DNA of 7,299 nucleotides, from contig JACSSI010000231.1 of the NCBI GenBank assembly GCA_014879345.1, positions 1 through 7,299 of the forward strand, given 5' to 3'. The position numbers were made by a program, and so were the translations under genes. The DNA is from Anaerolineae bacterium (GTDB lineage: Bacteria; Chloroflexota; Anaerolineae; Promineifilales; Promineifilaceae). Positions 1 to 6,113 of the stretch are shown piece after piece; position 1 is the stretch's first letter; the number at the start of each line of letters is the position of its first letter. The notes beneath the pieces were generated by a model. It did no database searches, was not told the origin of the DNA, and saw only the letters and a list, made by a program, of their open reading frames with translations.

Positions 1-249
1 GCCTGCACCCATTTCGCGCACCATTTGTAAGCTGCGCTTTATTTTCCACTCTTCTACTTCGTCTGTGAGGCGGGTGTGGACGCCTACCATGGGATGCTCT
101 GTGTAGACTGTTTGTTGTGGGCCAGGAGTAATGAGCGGCGGTGCTGGCAGCAAAAGCGGCAGTATCAGGAAAAGTGCCAGTAAGCGGCTGCCCAGGGCAT
201 ATTCAGATTTTGTCAGTATGATATCTTTCAGGATTTTGGGGGCTGTCAT
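1..249 (-). CDS. 5' end of an exported or membrane-anchored protein, possibly a TIM-barrel glycoside hydrolase (partial)
   Basis: An open frame runs without a stop from an ATG at 249-247 to the left edge, giving the first 83 residues. Residues about 20-40 (SRLLALFLILPLLLPAPPLI) are strongly hydrophobic after a short charged N-terminus, so this is a signal peptide or signal anchor and the mature part should lie outside the membrane. After it comes a segment with MVGVHTRLTDEVEEWKIKRS and then LQMVREMGAG. That is the style of the first strand and helix of TIM-barrel glycoside hydrolase-like proteins, but the catalytic region is outside the window, so the enzyme class is an inference. The ATG overlaps the TGA of the upstream nucleotidyltransferase gene in an ATGA arrangement and has no Shine-Dalgarno sequence, which points to translational coupling and operon membership. 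Confidence 0.6.
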   Translation of the reverse strand, partial: MTAPKILKDIILTKSEYALGSRLLALFLILPLLLPAPPLITPGPQQTVYTEHPMVGVHTRLTDEVEEWKIKRSLQMVREMGAG

Positions 250-1439
250 TGAGCGGCAAGCATTTGCTCTGTGTAGAACTCTGCCCACCATTTTACATGA
301 TTGAAGATGCCTTGCAGGCGCTCGACGGCTGGACGAGAGCGGTCAGGTAACGGTTGTGGGGGTTTGAAGCGTTCCACATCGCCAAAACGAACCAGAAGTT
401 CATGAGTTAGCTGCACATTGAGCAGTTTGTTTTGGAAATCGTGGATGATGGTGTGAAATTGGTCGTCGTTTTGGGTGAGTAAGGCATTGGGCAAGGAGTC
501 GATGTTGATGCGGGCGGGAGCAATGGCCGCCTGGCGCATCATTTGTCGTTTGGAGGATTGTAGTTTGGCGATGTGGTTTATGCCCCAATTGTATTGGAAC
601 CGCCTGGTTTTTAAGTCGATGGGGGTGTCATAGACGAGGCTCAAGCAAAGTTGGGCGGCGGTGGTCAACACCAGACCCGTACACTCTTCTGAAAGTCGCT
701 CTGTCATCAGATTCCAGTCTGTCCGCAGGATGTCTTGAGCAGAGAGGTGTGCCAATACCATGACGATATTGTCGGATTCTTTGTAGAGCGATTGCAAGCC
801 CGGCAGGAAGGGGGCGGTTACGGAGGGGATGTCTGTGTTGGTGTATGCTTGGCCTGCTGGTAAACGGGCGATTTGGGGGCCAAGTTTTTTTTGGATGCGG
901 GCGTAGGTGGTAACGGCCGTTTCTTCTCTTGCAATCGGTTCCTGCCACAATTTGCGGGCTAACCGTCGGGCAAAGCGTAGTCTTTCTGCGGCTTGCTCTG
1001 CTGACATAAGCGAGGGAATGAGAATGCCTGAGGCGGTTAACGCTTCTGTGGCAAGGCGGGCGGTGGCTTCTTGTATATCCAGTTCTGGCAGGGTGTCTAC
1101 ATAGTCGGAGCTACCTAGAAGTAAACGGCCGTTTTCATGCAAATGGTGCGCAAACCTGGGTTCAAGCCCTTTATACTGAGAAAATGCACTGACTCGTGCA
1201 AATAATGGCGCACGCTGCAATGTATCACCGACTTTGCTCCACACAGGCAAAAAAGCGTTACGAAGCTCAAAAAAATCCGCATCATCATCGACAATAAATA
1301 GCAAATTTATATCTGATTCGTCGGGCTGGTAATAACCTTGAACGAAACTGCCAAACAAGTAGGCCGCTTTGAGTTGAGAACCCAGGCTGCGGTTAAATCC
1401 AGTCAACGTCGCTTCAATAGCGGCTTCAGCATTACTCAT
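246..1439 (-). CDS. Nucleotidyltransferase-fold protein with an altered DxD motif
   Basis: This is a 397-residue protein. The N-terminal domain carries the polymerase-beta/MNT-type nucleotidyltransferase signature: a hydrophobic strand, then GSFVQG at 30-35 and ESDINLL at 41-47. In this superfamily GS-x(10-12)-D-x-D binds the nucleotide and metal ions. Here the first Asp is D43, but the second metal ligand position is N45 (codon AAT), so catalysis may be reduced or lost. The rest, from about residue 120, reads as mostly helical with no motif I recognise, and the substrate is unknown. No signal peptide or membrane segment is visible, so it should be cytoplasmic. The ATG at 1439 has no Shine-Dalgarno sequence. 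A perfect TATAAT lies just upstream on the same strand, so a near-leaderless transcript is possible. The gene follows the ABC1 kinase gene by 53 bp and overlaps the next gene by 4 bp. Fold assignment is fairly firm; function is not. Confidence 0.8.
   Translation of the reverse strand: MSNAEAAIEATLTGFNRSLGSQLKAAYLFGSFVQGYYQPDESDINLLFIVDDDADFFELRNAFLPVWSKVGDTLQRAPLFARVSAFSQYKGLEPRFAHHLHENGRLLLGSSDYVDTLPELDIQEATARLATEALTASGILIPSLMSAEQAAERLRFARRLARKLWQEPIAREETAVTTYARIQKKLGPQIARLPAGQAYTNTDIPSVTAPFLPGLQSLYKESDNIVMVLAHLSAQDILRTDWNLMTERLSEECTGLVLTTAAQLCLSLVYDTPIDLKTRRFQYNWGINHIAKLQSSKRQMMRQAAIAPARINIDSLPNALLTQNDDQFHTIIHDFQNKLLNVQLTHELLVRFGDVERFKPPQPLPDRSRPAVERLQGIFNHVKWWAEFYTEQMLAAQ
912..921. repeat. 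AACGGCCGTT palindrome, copy 1
   Basis: Perfect decamer inside the nucleotidyltransferase gene, read as T174-A175-V176. Confidence 0.9.
1124..1133. repeat. AACGGCCGTT palindrome, copy 2
   Basis: Perfect decamer in the same gene as copy 1 but in another codon frame, read as N103-G104-R105. Confidence 0.9.
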
Positions 1440-1445
1440 AAGGCA

Positions 1446-1451
1446 ATTATA
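1446..1451 (-). promoter_or_regulatory. Candidate -10 box (TATAAT) of the nucleotidyltransferase gene
   Basis: A perfect TATAAT on the minus strand lies in the 53-bp gap after the kinase gene, 6 bp from the ATG at 1439. A start about 7 nt downstream of the box would fall on or beside that ATG, giving a leaderless or nearly leaderless mRNA, in line with the missing Shine-Dalgarno sequence. No convincing -35 box is seen at 16-18 bp. Confidence 0.35.
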
Positions 1452-1492
1452 CCGTCATTCTCCAGGGAAACGCTAAATAATAAGTCAATTTT

Positions 1493-3172
1493 TTACCGAT
1501 TTCTTCGTAGAAATCCATAAATTGCAAAATTGAAGCCTGCCACCATCAAAAAGCCCCACAGTAAAACAGGCCCATCAAACGCAAACACAACAGCCCCGGA
1601 AAGCAGGCAAAAACTGCCAAAAATAACACCTTTTAGTTCAGCCAGTGGGTTCTCCCGAGACGTTTTTACATATGACTCAGCAAAGCGGAGCATTTCACTG
1701 ATGACCAGAGGACTCCGGGTGAGAATATCCATCATTTCAGGCAAGACCAGGATACCCTCTTTCAAAACTTTTGAGATGCTAATTTGCTCAAATAAGATCC
1801 CTTGAACATGCTTGCGTGCTGCTTCTGCCACATCAATGCCAGGTGCCAAAACATTGCCTACACCCTCTAACGTAATCAACGATTTCACCATCAAAATGAT
1901 TTCGCCAGGGTATTGAATATGGAATTTGCCAGCCAGCCCCACGGATTGCAGGATGAGGTGGCCTAAAGAAAATTCGTTGAAATTAGGCGAACGCAGCCAC
2001 CGACGATTTAAATCTTCCACAGCACGGCGGAATCCTTCCGGATCACTGCGCGGGCCAGCATTCGTCATGGCGACCAGGTAGCGGGCAGCACTAGCCGGAT
2101 CACCCATCACCAATGCATAAAAATAGTACAACATACGTTTCCGCATATCGCTATCAAAACGGCCGATCATGCCCAGATCAATAAAACCCACACTGCCATC
2201 GTCAAAAATAATAAGATTGCCAGGATGAAGATCAGCATGGAAAAAACCATCCCGAAATATCATTTGTATGGTTGCCCCTACGCCCAGACGGATAACATTG
2301 TCAATTTCTTTGTCAGATAATTTAGCCAATACTTCAGCGTTCGGTTTGCTGCCTCGGAAAAACTCCATACAGAGCAGATTTTCATTGCTTGCTTCACGAT
2401 AAACTTTGGGGAAGCGTACATCTGGCTCATCTTTGAAATTGGCAGCAAAGATTTCAGCGTTGGCTGCCTCGTTGCGTAAATCAACTTCAAGCAAGGTATA
2501 GCGGCAAAATTCGTTAATGAGTCTTTTTGGCTGAAAGCGTGCAAGAAATATATTCGATATAAACCCAACCACACGCAACCAACGGGTATCGTTTACGACA
2601 ATTTGGCGCACATTAGGCTTGAGCAGCTTGATAACCACTTCTTCTCCTGTGCGCAGCATAGCGCGGTGAGTTTGTGCCAATGAGGCAGAGCCTAGTGGGA
2701 CGGCATCTATTTCGGAAAAGACGATCCAAACAGGCAGAACTAAATTGGCTTCGATTAATTCGAGATAACGGGGAAAGGGTAGGGCGGGCAGACGGTCGAG
2801 CAGATTTTTTAATTCGTCGGTGATATCTTTGGGAAGCAGGTCTTCACGCAGGCTGAGAATTTGGCCGAGTTTGATATAGGTTGGCCCCAGCATTTCCAGG
2901 CGGCGACGAAATTGTACTGGGAATGGTTGTTTAATTAACGACCGGTTCAAAAAAGGCCATGCCAAAGCCAGCATCAAGCGCAGTATGATGGTGATGATAC
3001 TCCAGCCTCTGCCTGCTGCTTTTTGCTGTTGAATATAAGTGTAAATGCTGCCCCAAATCAGCCCTAAACTATGCCGAAATGTCACAAAAAAACGACGTAT
3101 GAGTCCTTCAGATTTTTTTTCGACTAATATTTCGTAGCCACTGTTGATGGCTTGTGTATTAGAATTGGTCAT
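1493..3172 (-). CDS. ABC1/UbiB-family atypical protein kinase, membrane anchored
   Basis: The protein has 559 residues from the ATG at 3172, the usual length for UbiB-type proteins. ABC1 hallmarks appear in order: KLGQ at 101-104; the loop PLGSASLAQTH at 159-169, in place of the alanine-rich nucleotide loop; the beta-3 lysine K182; LLEVDLRNEAANAE at 227-240, the E/D region; the catalytic HADLHPGN at 312-319 with D314; and the DFG-like metal site IDLG with D332. Two hydrophobic C-terminal segments, about 512-531 and 535-554, match the membrane anchor of UbiB. Another hydrophobic stretch lies at about 58-75. Known members support biosynthesis or handling of ubiquinone and other polyprenyl lipids as ATPases or kinases; the partner here is inferred. 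The synthase gene 31 bp upstream makes an isoprenoid-lipid role plausible. An in-frame TTG at 3232 would add 20 residues and overlap that gene by 29 bp. Neither start has a clear RBS, and I prefer the ATG because the extra residues do not look like the family. Confidence 0.9.
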   Translation of the reverse strand: MTNSNTQAINSGYEILVEKKSEGLIRRFFVTFRHSLGLIWGSIYTYIQQQKAAGRGWSIITIILRLMLALAWPFLNRSLIKQPFPVQFRRRLEMLGPTYIKLGQILSLREDLLPKDITDELKNLLDRLPALPFPRYLELIEANLVLPVWIVFSEIDAVPLGSASLAQTHRAMLRTGEEVVIKLLKPNVRQIVVNDTRWLRVVGFISNIFLARFQPKRLINEFCRYTLLEVDLRNEAANAEIFAANFKDEPDVRFPKVYREASNENLLCMEFFRGSKPNAEVLAKLSDKEIDNVIRLGVGATIQMIFRDGFFHADLHPGNLIIFDDGSVGFIDLGMIGRFDSDMRKRMLYYFYALVMGDPASAARYLVAMTNAGPRSDPEGFRRAVEDLNRRWLRSPNFNEFSLGHLILQSVGLAGKFHIQYPGEIILMVKSLITLEGVGNVLAPGIDVAEAARKHVQGILFEQISISKVLKEGILVLPEMMDILTRSPLVISEMLRFAESYVKTSRENPLAELKGVIFGSFCLLSGAVVFAFDGPVLLWGFLMVAGFNFAIYGFLRRNR

Positions 3173-3203
3173 ACTGTAGATAATGTGTTGTGACTGTTTT
3201 GCA

Positions 3204-4310
3204 TCATAAGGTTTTACTGGATACGGTGGCAAAATCTATAGATGGCACTGTGGTGCTGATGTTTAATATCGTCTTGATTTCTTGTGATATTTCTTGACAG
3301 TAGGCACGGATATTATCATCATTGGTTGCCATCATTTGTGCCTGGATGACACATTTTCCCATTGTTGTCCGAGAGATTTTTACAGCATGTTCAGGTGTGA
3401 ACAAGGTTTCACATCTTTTTGCGGCTAAAAGGAGTGTTTGGTAAGCAGGCAACATCATTAATAACCCTGCTTTGCGGTAGCCAACGGCCGTTTTGGGCAA
3501 ACATAGCACATAATTAACAGAGCTATCCAGTTCCATCAAGACATTGAGAAGCACTTTCTTTATCCACCACTGGGGCACATCCTTCAAGGCGAATGGGGTG
3601 TAATTCACCTCTTTAAGCCATTCATCGGGCAAAAAGCTGTCGCCACGCGCCAAATCTTTAGCAAAGTCTTTGACAATGTTTGTTTTTTGCAACGCCCGGC
3701 CACATGCTTCACTATATTTTAGTAAATACGCTGCATCATCGCCGTCAATACCATAATATGTAATGGCTAGTTCGGTTATCATGCGCCCAACAGTACCAGC
3801 AACGTAAAAACAGTAGCGATCATAATCAACGGCCGTTTTAGGCAACCGAATCTGATTGCTTGTGACAAAAAAGCTGTCGTCATCTAAATCTGTTACCAGA
3901 TTCATGCCATAAGCCATTTCTCCAGCCCATTTTCTGATAGATGCGCGGTACGAAGGTGGAATTTTGGCATATATTTGCCACAAAATAAGGCCATCACCAG
4001 TCGTCATCATCTTAACTTCATCACGCAGCAAGCCGTCCCAGTCAAGCCGTTCCCATTTACTCAAAATATCTTCTGCATTCTCTGGATGCTCAAGCAAATA
4101 AGAAAAGTCTGAAAATCGGCTCTTTTTTGCCTGGTAGGGGACTGTGCAATCTTCAATATTGTCAACAACACGACAAATAAGGTAAGAAGTTGATAGATAA
4201 TGATTTAGTGGTGATTCTACCTGCGGCGCAACAAGCGTGAATGAACGCGACACCTTATTCATATAATCAGACAAATATTCTTTCTCTGATTTTGATAGAA
4301 AATCCGTCAT
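3204..4310 (-). CDS. Squalene/phytoene synthase family protein
   Basis: This 368-residue protein belongs to the head-to-head prenyl synthases, which condense two C15 or C20 prenyl diphosphates through a cyclopropyl intermediate. Visible motifs are SRSF at 21-24, the first aspartate-rich motif DNIED at 50-54, YCFYVAGTVG at 166-175, and KTNIVKDFAKD at 209-219 with N211, D215 and D219 as the second metal motif, followed by RGDSFLP at 222-228. The YC-YVAG-VG and LQKTNI blocks resemble squalene synthases more than bacterial phytoene synthases, so farnesyl diphosphate to squalene or dehydrosqualene is my best guess. Motifs alone do not settle the product. No C-terminal membrane helix is seen, unlike eukaryotic squalene synthase. 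The ATG at 4310 has a strong RBS and the gene heads the minus-strand gene group. LPKTAV occurs twice (156-161 and 271-276), each time written with the AACGGCCGTT palindrome. Confidence 0.9.
   Translation of the reverse strand: MTDFLSKSEKEYLSDYMNKVSRSFTLVAPQVESPLNHYLSTSYLICRVVDNIEDCTVPYQAKKSRFSDFSYLLEHPENAEDILSKWERLDWDGLLRDEVKMMTTGDGLILWQIYAKIPPSYRASIRKWAGEMAYGMNLVTDLDDDSFFVTSNQIRLPKTAVDYDRYCFYVAGTVGRMITELAITYYGIDGDDAAYLLKYSEACGRALQKTNIVKDFAKDLARGDSFLPDEWLKEVNYTPFALKDVPQWWIKKVLLNVLMELDSSVNYVLCLPKTAVGYRKAGLLMMLPAYQTLLLAAKRCETLFTPEHAVKISRTTMGKCVIQAQMMATNDDNIRAYCQEISQEIKTILNISTTVPSIDFATVSSKTL
3483..3492. repeat. AACGGCCGTT palindrome, copy 3
   Basis: Perfect decamer in the synthase gene, read as T274-A275-V276. 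It shares a longer flank with copy 4. Confidence 0.9.
3828..3837. repeat. AACGGCCGTT palindrome, copy 4
   Basis: Perfect decamer in the synthase gene, read as T159-A160-V161. The match to copy 3 continues as TTRGGCAA. Confidence 0.9.
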
Positions 4311-4317
4311 GAGTCGT

Positions 4318-4324
4318 CCTCCTC
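4318..4324 (-). promoter_or_regulatory. Ribosome binding site (GAGGAGG) of the synthase gene
   Basis: GAGGAGG on the minus strand ends 7 nt before the ATG at 4310 and fixes that start. Its first four bases form the end of the inverted repeat at 4321-4336, so access to it may be regulated. Confidence 0.8.
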
Positions 4325-4336
4325 ATTGTAATGAGG
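4321..4336. promoter_or_regulatory. Inverted repeat overlapping the synthase RBS
   Basis: CCTCATT and AATGAGG form a perfect 7-bp inverted repeat with a 2-bp centre. As DNA it is a compact operator-like site. As RNA on the minus strand, a 5-6 bp stem with a 4-6 nt loop could form and cover part of the Shine-Dalgarno sequence. Which of these applies, if either, is inference. Confidence 0.45.
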
Positions 4337-4362
4337 CTAAATTGTTGATACGTATTAATTAT

Positions 4363-4383
4363 TCATATTTTGTGGGAATATGA
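4363..4383. promoter_or_regulatory. Inverted repeat in the divergent intergenic region (possible operator)
   Basis: TCATATT and AATATGA form a perfect 7-bp inverted repeat with a 7-nt spacer (TTGTGGG). It lies upstream of the synthase gene and of the recombinase gene, where an operator for either divergent promoter would be expected. The arms are AT-rich, so chance occurrence is possible. Confidence 0.3.
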
Positions 4384-4473
4384 GAAAAGCTATTATGTTA
4401 GCAGGCTGTGAAATGATTCTTAGAGTATATAGTAAAAATAAAACAGCGTGCAAAAATATAGCGAGTGTTCATT

Positions 4474-4503
4474 TTGCTATCTCATAATTACCGTACATAT
4501 ATT
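4474..4503 (+). promoter_or_regulatory. Candidate promoter of the tyrosine recombinase gene
   Basis: TTGCTA at 4474-4479 and TATATT at 4498-4503 are 18 bp apart, a fair sigma-70-type pair. Transcription would start near 4510, upstream of the ATGs at 4526 and 4547 but downstream of the GTG at 4448, which argues against that longer start. Confidence 0.4.
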
Positions 4504-4515
4504 ATCAGTATGTAC
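4493..4515. promoter_or_regulatory. Inverted repeat on the recombinase promoter (possible operator)
   Basis: GTACATA and TATGTAC form a perfect 7-bp inverted repeat with a 9-nt spacer, covering the candidate -10 box and the likely transcription start. A protein bound here would block transcription. The binding protein is unknown. Confidence 0.4.
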
Positions 4516-4546
4516 AAATACTTTAATGTGTGGTATCTTTACGCTT

Positions 4547-5707
4547 ATGGACGACAATGAGCAAATTATCCTTCACAATTCAGAAATAAACAGGTCATTA
4601 GCCATTCCTGATTATACGCGGTTGGGTGATGCTGGTCAGGCTGCAAACCGCATCGCTGGCAACACGATATTCAAGCGATACCTGAGTGAAAAGTCAGCCA
4701 ACACCATCAAACGCCACGCCCGCGACCTGGAGTTATTTGCCGAATATCTGCTTGATGTTGGCATCATGCCGGATAAAGGTGCTGATTTCCAGACAAACCC
4801 CGGTGCTTGGGAAGGTGTTACCTGGGGCATTGTGGAAGGATTCATCCACTGGCAACTGCGTGAGGGGTATGCCGTCTCTTCTGTCAACGCACGTTTATCC
4901 ACAGTTAAGGTCTATGCGCAAATGGCCGTTAAAGCTGACGCCATAGATCGCCAGGAAGGGTTGCTCATTCAATCTGTGCGGGGCTTTTCCCGGGCTGGTG
5001 GTAAAAATGTGGATGAACAGCGTGAGCAGACTCGCATTGATGAGATTTCGTACGCCTATAAGCCTGAGGGTAAGCGACGTAGCGTGGTTGTTACGCGCAG
5101 TTCCACAAAAAAAGAGGCGGCGACGGTATTGGATGAGGGAACGGCCGTTTTGCTTAAACAGCCACAGAATCAATCACCACAGGCACACAGAGATGCGCTG
5201 CTCATGTGTTTACTCTTAGACCATGGCTTACGTGCCAGTGAAGTCACACTTTTAACCATTAATAATATTGAACTGGATTTGGGTGAACTCTATTTTTACC
5301 GACCTAAAGTAAAAGGAACGGCACACGAATGGACAGCCCACAAAATGACTGAAGAATTGCACAGCATTGCCGACTATTACCTGCGCTCACTCTATCCCCC
5401 TTCCCTGCATCCCGATGGGCCACTGCTTCTTGCCACATCGCGCCTACGCAAAGATGGCAAAGGCGGCCTGCTGCTGCCTAGAGGTCTCAATCGAGTACGT
5501 ATCAGCGAACGGGTGGCATGGCTGGGCAAACAAGCAGGACTATCCGAAAAACTATCAGCTCACGACTGCCGCCATTACTGTGCTACACGAATGGCTCGGT
5601 TAGGGTATGGGGTGGATGAGTTGATGGCGTGGTTTGGCTGGACGAGTGCACAAACGGCCATGAGGTATATAACGGCCGTTGACGTTAAAGAGCGCTACAA
5701 AGGCTAA
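4547..5707 (+). CDS. Tyrosine recombinase/integrase
   Basis: This 386-residue protein breaks and rejoins DNA strands through a covalent phosphotyrosine. Residues about 30-135 form the helical core-binding (SAM-like) domain. About 136-205 is a long, basic, polar linker, and the catalytic domain follows. The active-site set is complete: R229 in DHGLRASEV, K254 or K256 in the YRPKVKG hairpin, H339 and R342 in AHDCRHYCAT, W365 in the H/W position of WFGWTS, and the nucleophile Y374 in MRYI. I chose the ATG at 4547 because the candidate promoter lies just before it. The in-frame GTG at 4448 would add 33 residues rich in cysteine and hydrophobics that fit no integrase domain, and the ATG at 4526 is a second option. 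No start has a clear Shine-Dalgarno sequence. No excisionase, attachment site or tRNA is visible nearby, so whether it is an orphan integrase or a host recombinase is open. Confidence 0.88.
   Translation: MDDNEQIILHNSEINRSLAIPDYTRLGDAGQAANRIAGNTIFKRYLSEKSANTIKRHARDLELFAEYLLDVGIMPDKGADFQTNPGAWEGVTWGIVEGFIHWQLREGYAVSSVNARLSTVKVYAQMAVKADAIDRQEGLLIQSVRGFSRAGGKNVDEQREQTRIDEISYAYKPEGKRRSVVVTRSSTKKEAATVLDEGTAVLLKQPQNQSPQAHRDALLMCLLLDHGLRASEVTLLTINNIELDLGELYFYRPKVKGTAHEWTAHKMTEELHSIADYYLRSLYPPSLHPDGPLLLATSRLRKDGKGGLLLPRGLNRVRISERVAWLGKQAGLSEKLSAHDCRHYCATRMARLGYGVDELMAWFGWTSAQTAMRYITAVDVKERYKG
5140..5149. repeat. AACGGCCGTT palindrome, copy 5
   Basis: Perfect decamer in the recombinase gene, read as T199-A200-V201, at the end of the linker before the catalytic domain. 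Confidence 0.9.
5671..5680. repeat. AACGGCCGTT palindrome, copy 6
   Basis: Perfect decamer in the recombinase gene, read as T376-A377-V378, starting two codons after the catalytic tyrosine. A partial copy (AAACGGCCAT) lies 18 bp upstream. Confidence 0.9.
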
Positions 5708-5712
5708 ATATC

Positions 5713-6030
5713 CTATTTGCGTGCTTCTAAACAAAAAACCCCTTCTGGTCCGACCGCCGCATTGTGGCGCACGCCGGCCGGTAAATCCAGACGATCTCCT
5801 GCTCGCATCACCGTTGGCGCACCTTCAACGGGAAAACCAAAAGTGATAGACCCTTCCACCACATATATAACCTTATGATAGTCATGGACGTGGGCCGCAT
5901 AAACATCTAAAGGCTGATTTGACCAGGTGTATGGCTCCAAGTTCTCTTCTCGCATCAAATCACGCAGCTCTTGCTCTGATGGCTGGCGGGAATGGGGCCA
6001 TTTTTCAACATGTATGATGTTTTCCTGCAT
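5713..6030 (-). CDS. Small cupin-domain protein
   Basis: This is a 105-residue single-domain cupin. Cupin motif 1 is H47-V-H49-x3-K53-x6-G60 and motif 2 is G78-x5-P84-x-G86-x2-H89. Likely metal ligands are H47, H49 and H89. The usual glutamate of motif 1 is lysine (K53), which I believe also occurs in small cupins with a KVIYVV-type strand; H52 is a possible substitute ligand. Such proteins bind a metal and a small ligand, or act as simple enzymes; nothing here identifies the substrate. There is no signal peptide, so it should be cytoplasmic. The ATG at 6030 has a GGAGG 8 nt upstream and a good promoter, so it looks monocistronic. It converges on the recombinase gene with 5 bp between stop codons and no visible terminator for either gene. 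Confidence 0.85.
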   Translation of the reverse strand: MQENIIHVEKWPHSRQPSEQELRDLMREENLEPYTWSNQPLDVYAAHVHDYHKVIYVVEGSITFGFPVEGAPTVMRAGDRLDLPAGVRHNAAVGPEGVFCLEARK

Positions 6031-6038
6031 GAGTAGTG

Positions 6039-6043
6039 CCTCC
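6039..6043 (-). promoter_or_regulatory. Ribosome binding site (GGAGG) of the cupin gene
   Basis: GGAGG on the minus strand, 8 nt before the ATG at 6030, fixes the start of the cupin gene. Confidence 0.75.
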
Positions 6044-6062
6044 GTAGCAAATCCTGACTGTA

Positions 6063-6092
6063 ATTATACCTATGAGACGCCAGCCTCCGCAA
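6063..6092 (-). promoter_or_regulatory. Promoter of the cupin gene
   Basis: On the minus strand TTGCGG (6092-6087) and a perfect TATAAT (6068-6063) are 18 bp apart. Transcription would begin near 6056 and give a leader of about 25 nt that contains the GGAGG. This is the best -35/-10 pair I found in the window. Confidence 0.6.
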
Positions 6093-6113
6093 CTGGTCTA
6101 CAATAAAGAATGC

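Noticed and set aside
1498..1515. Hairpin GATTTCT/AGAAATC with a 4-nt loop at the end of the ABC1 kinase gene, as a terminator
   Set aside because: It lies inside the last codons and is followed on the minus strand by an A-rich stretch, not a T-run. The T-run is on the wrong side for either direction.
2278..2574. 98-codon frame on the minus strand
   Set aside because: It lies wholly inside the kinase gene, whose reading frame shows all family motifs, and has no recognisable features of its own.
3173..3232. TTG at 3232 as start of the ABC1 kinase gene
   Set aside because: It adds 20 residues unlike the family, overlaps the upstream gene and has no Shine-Dalgarno sequence. The ATG at 3172 gives the normal length.
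4311..4546. tRNA gene or integrase attachment site beside the recombinase
   Set aside because: No cloverleaf, T-loop consensus or long direct repeat could be found here or after 5707.
4636..5603. Several 73-92 codon frames on both strands within the recombinase gene
   Set aside because: They overlap a gene with a complete active site and show no motifs or RBS.
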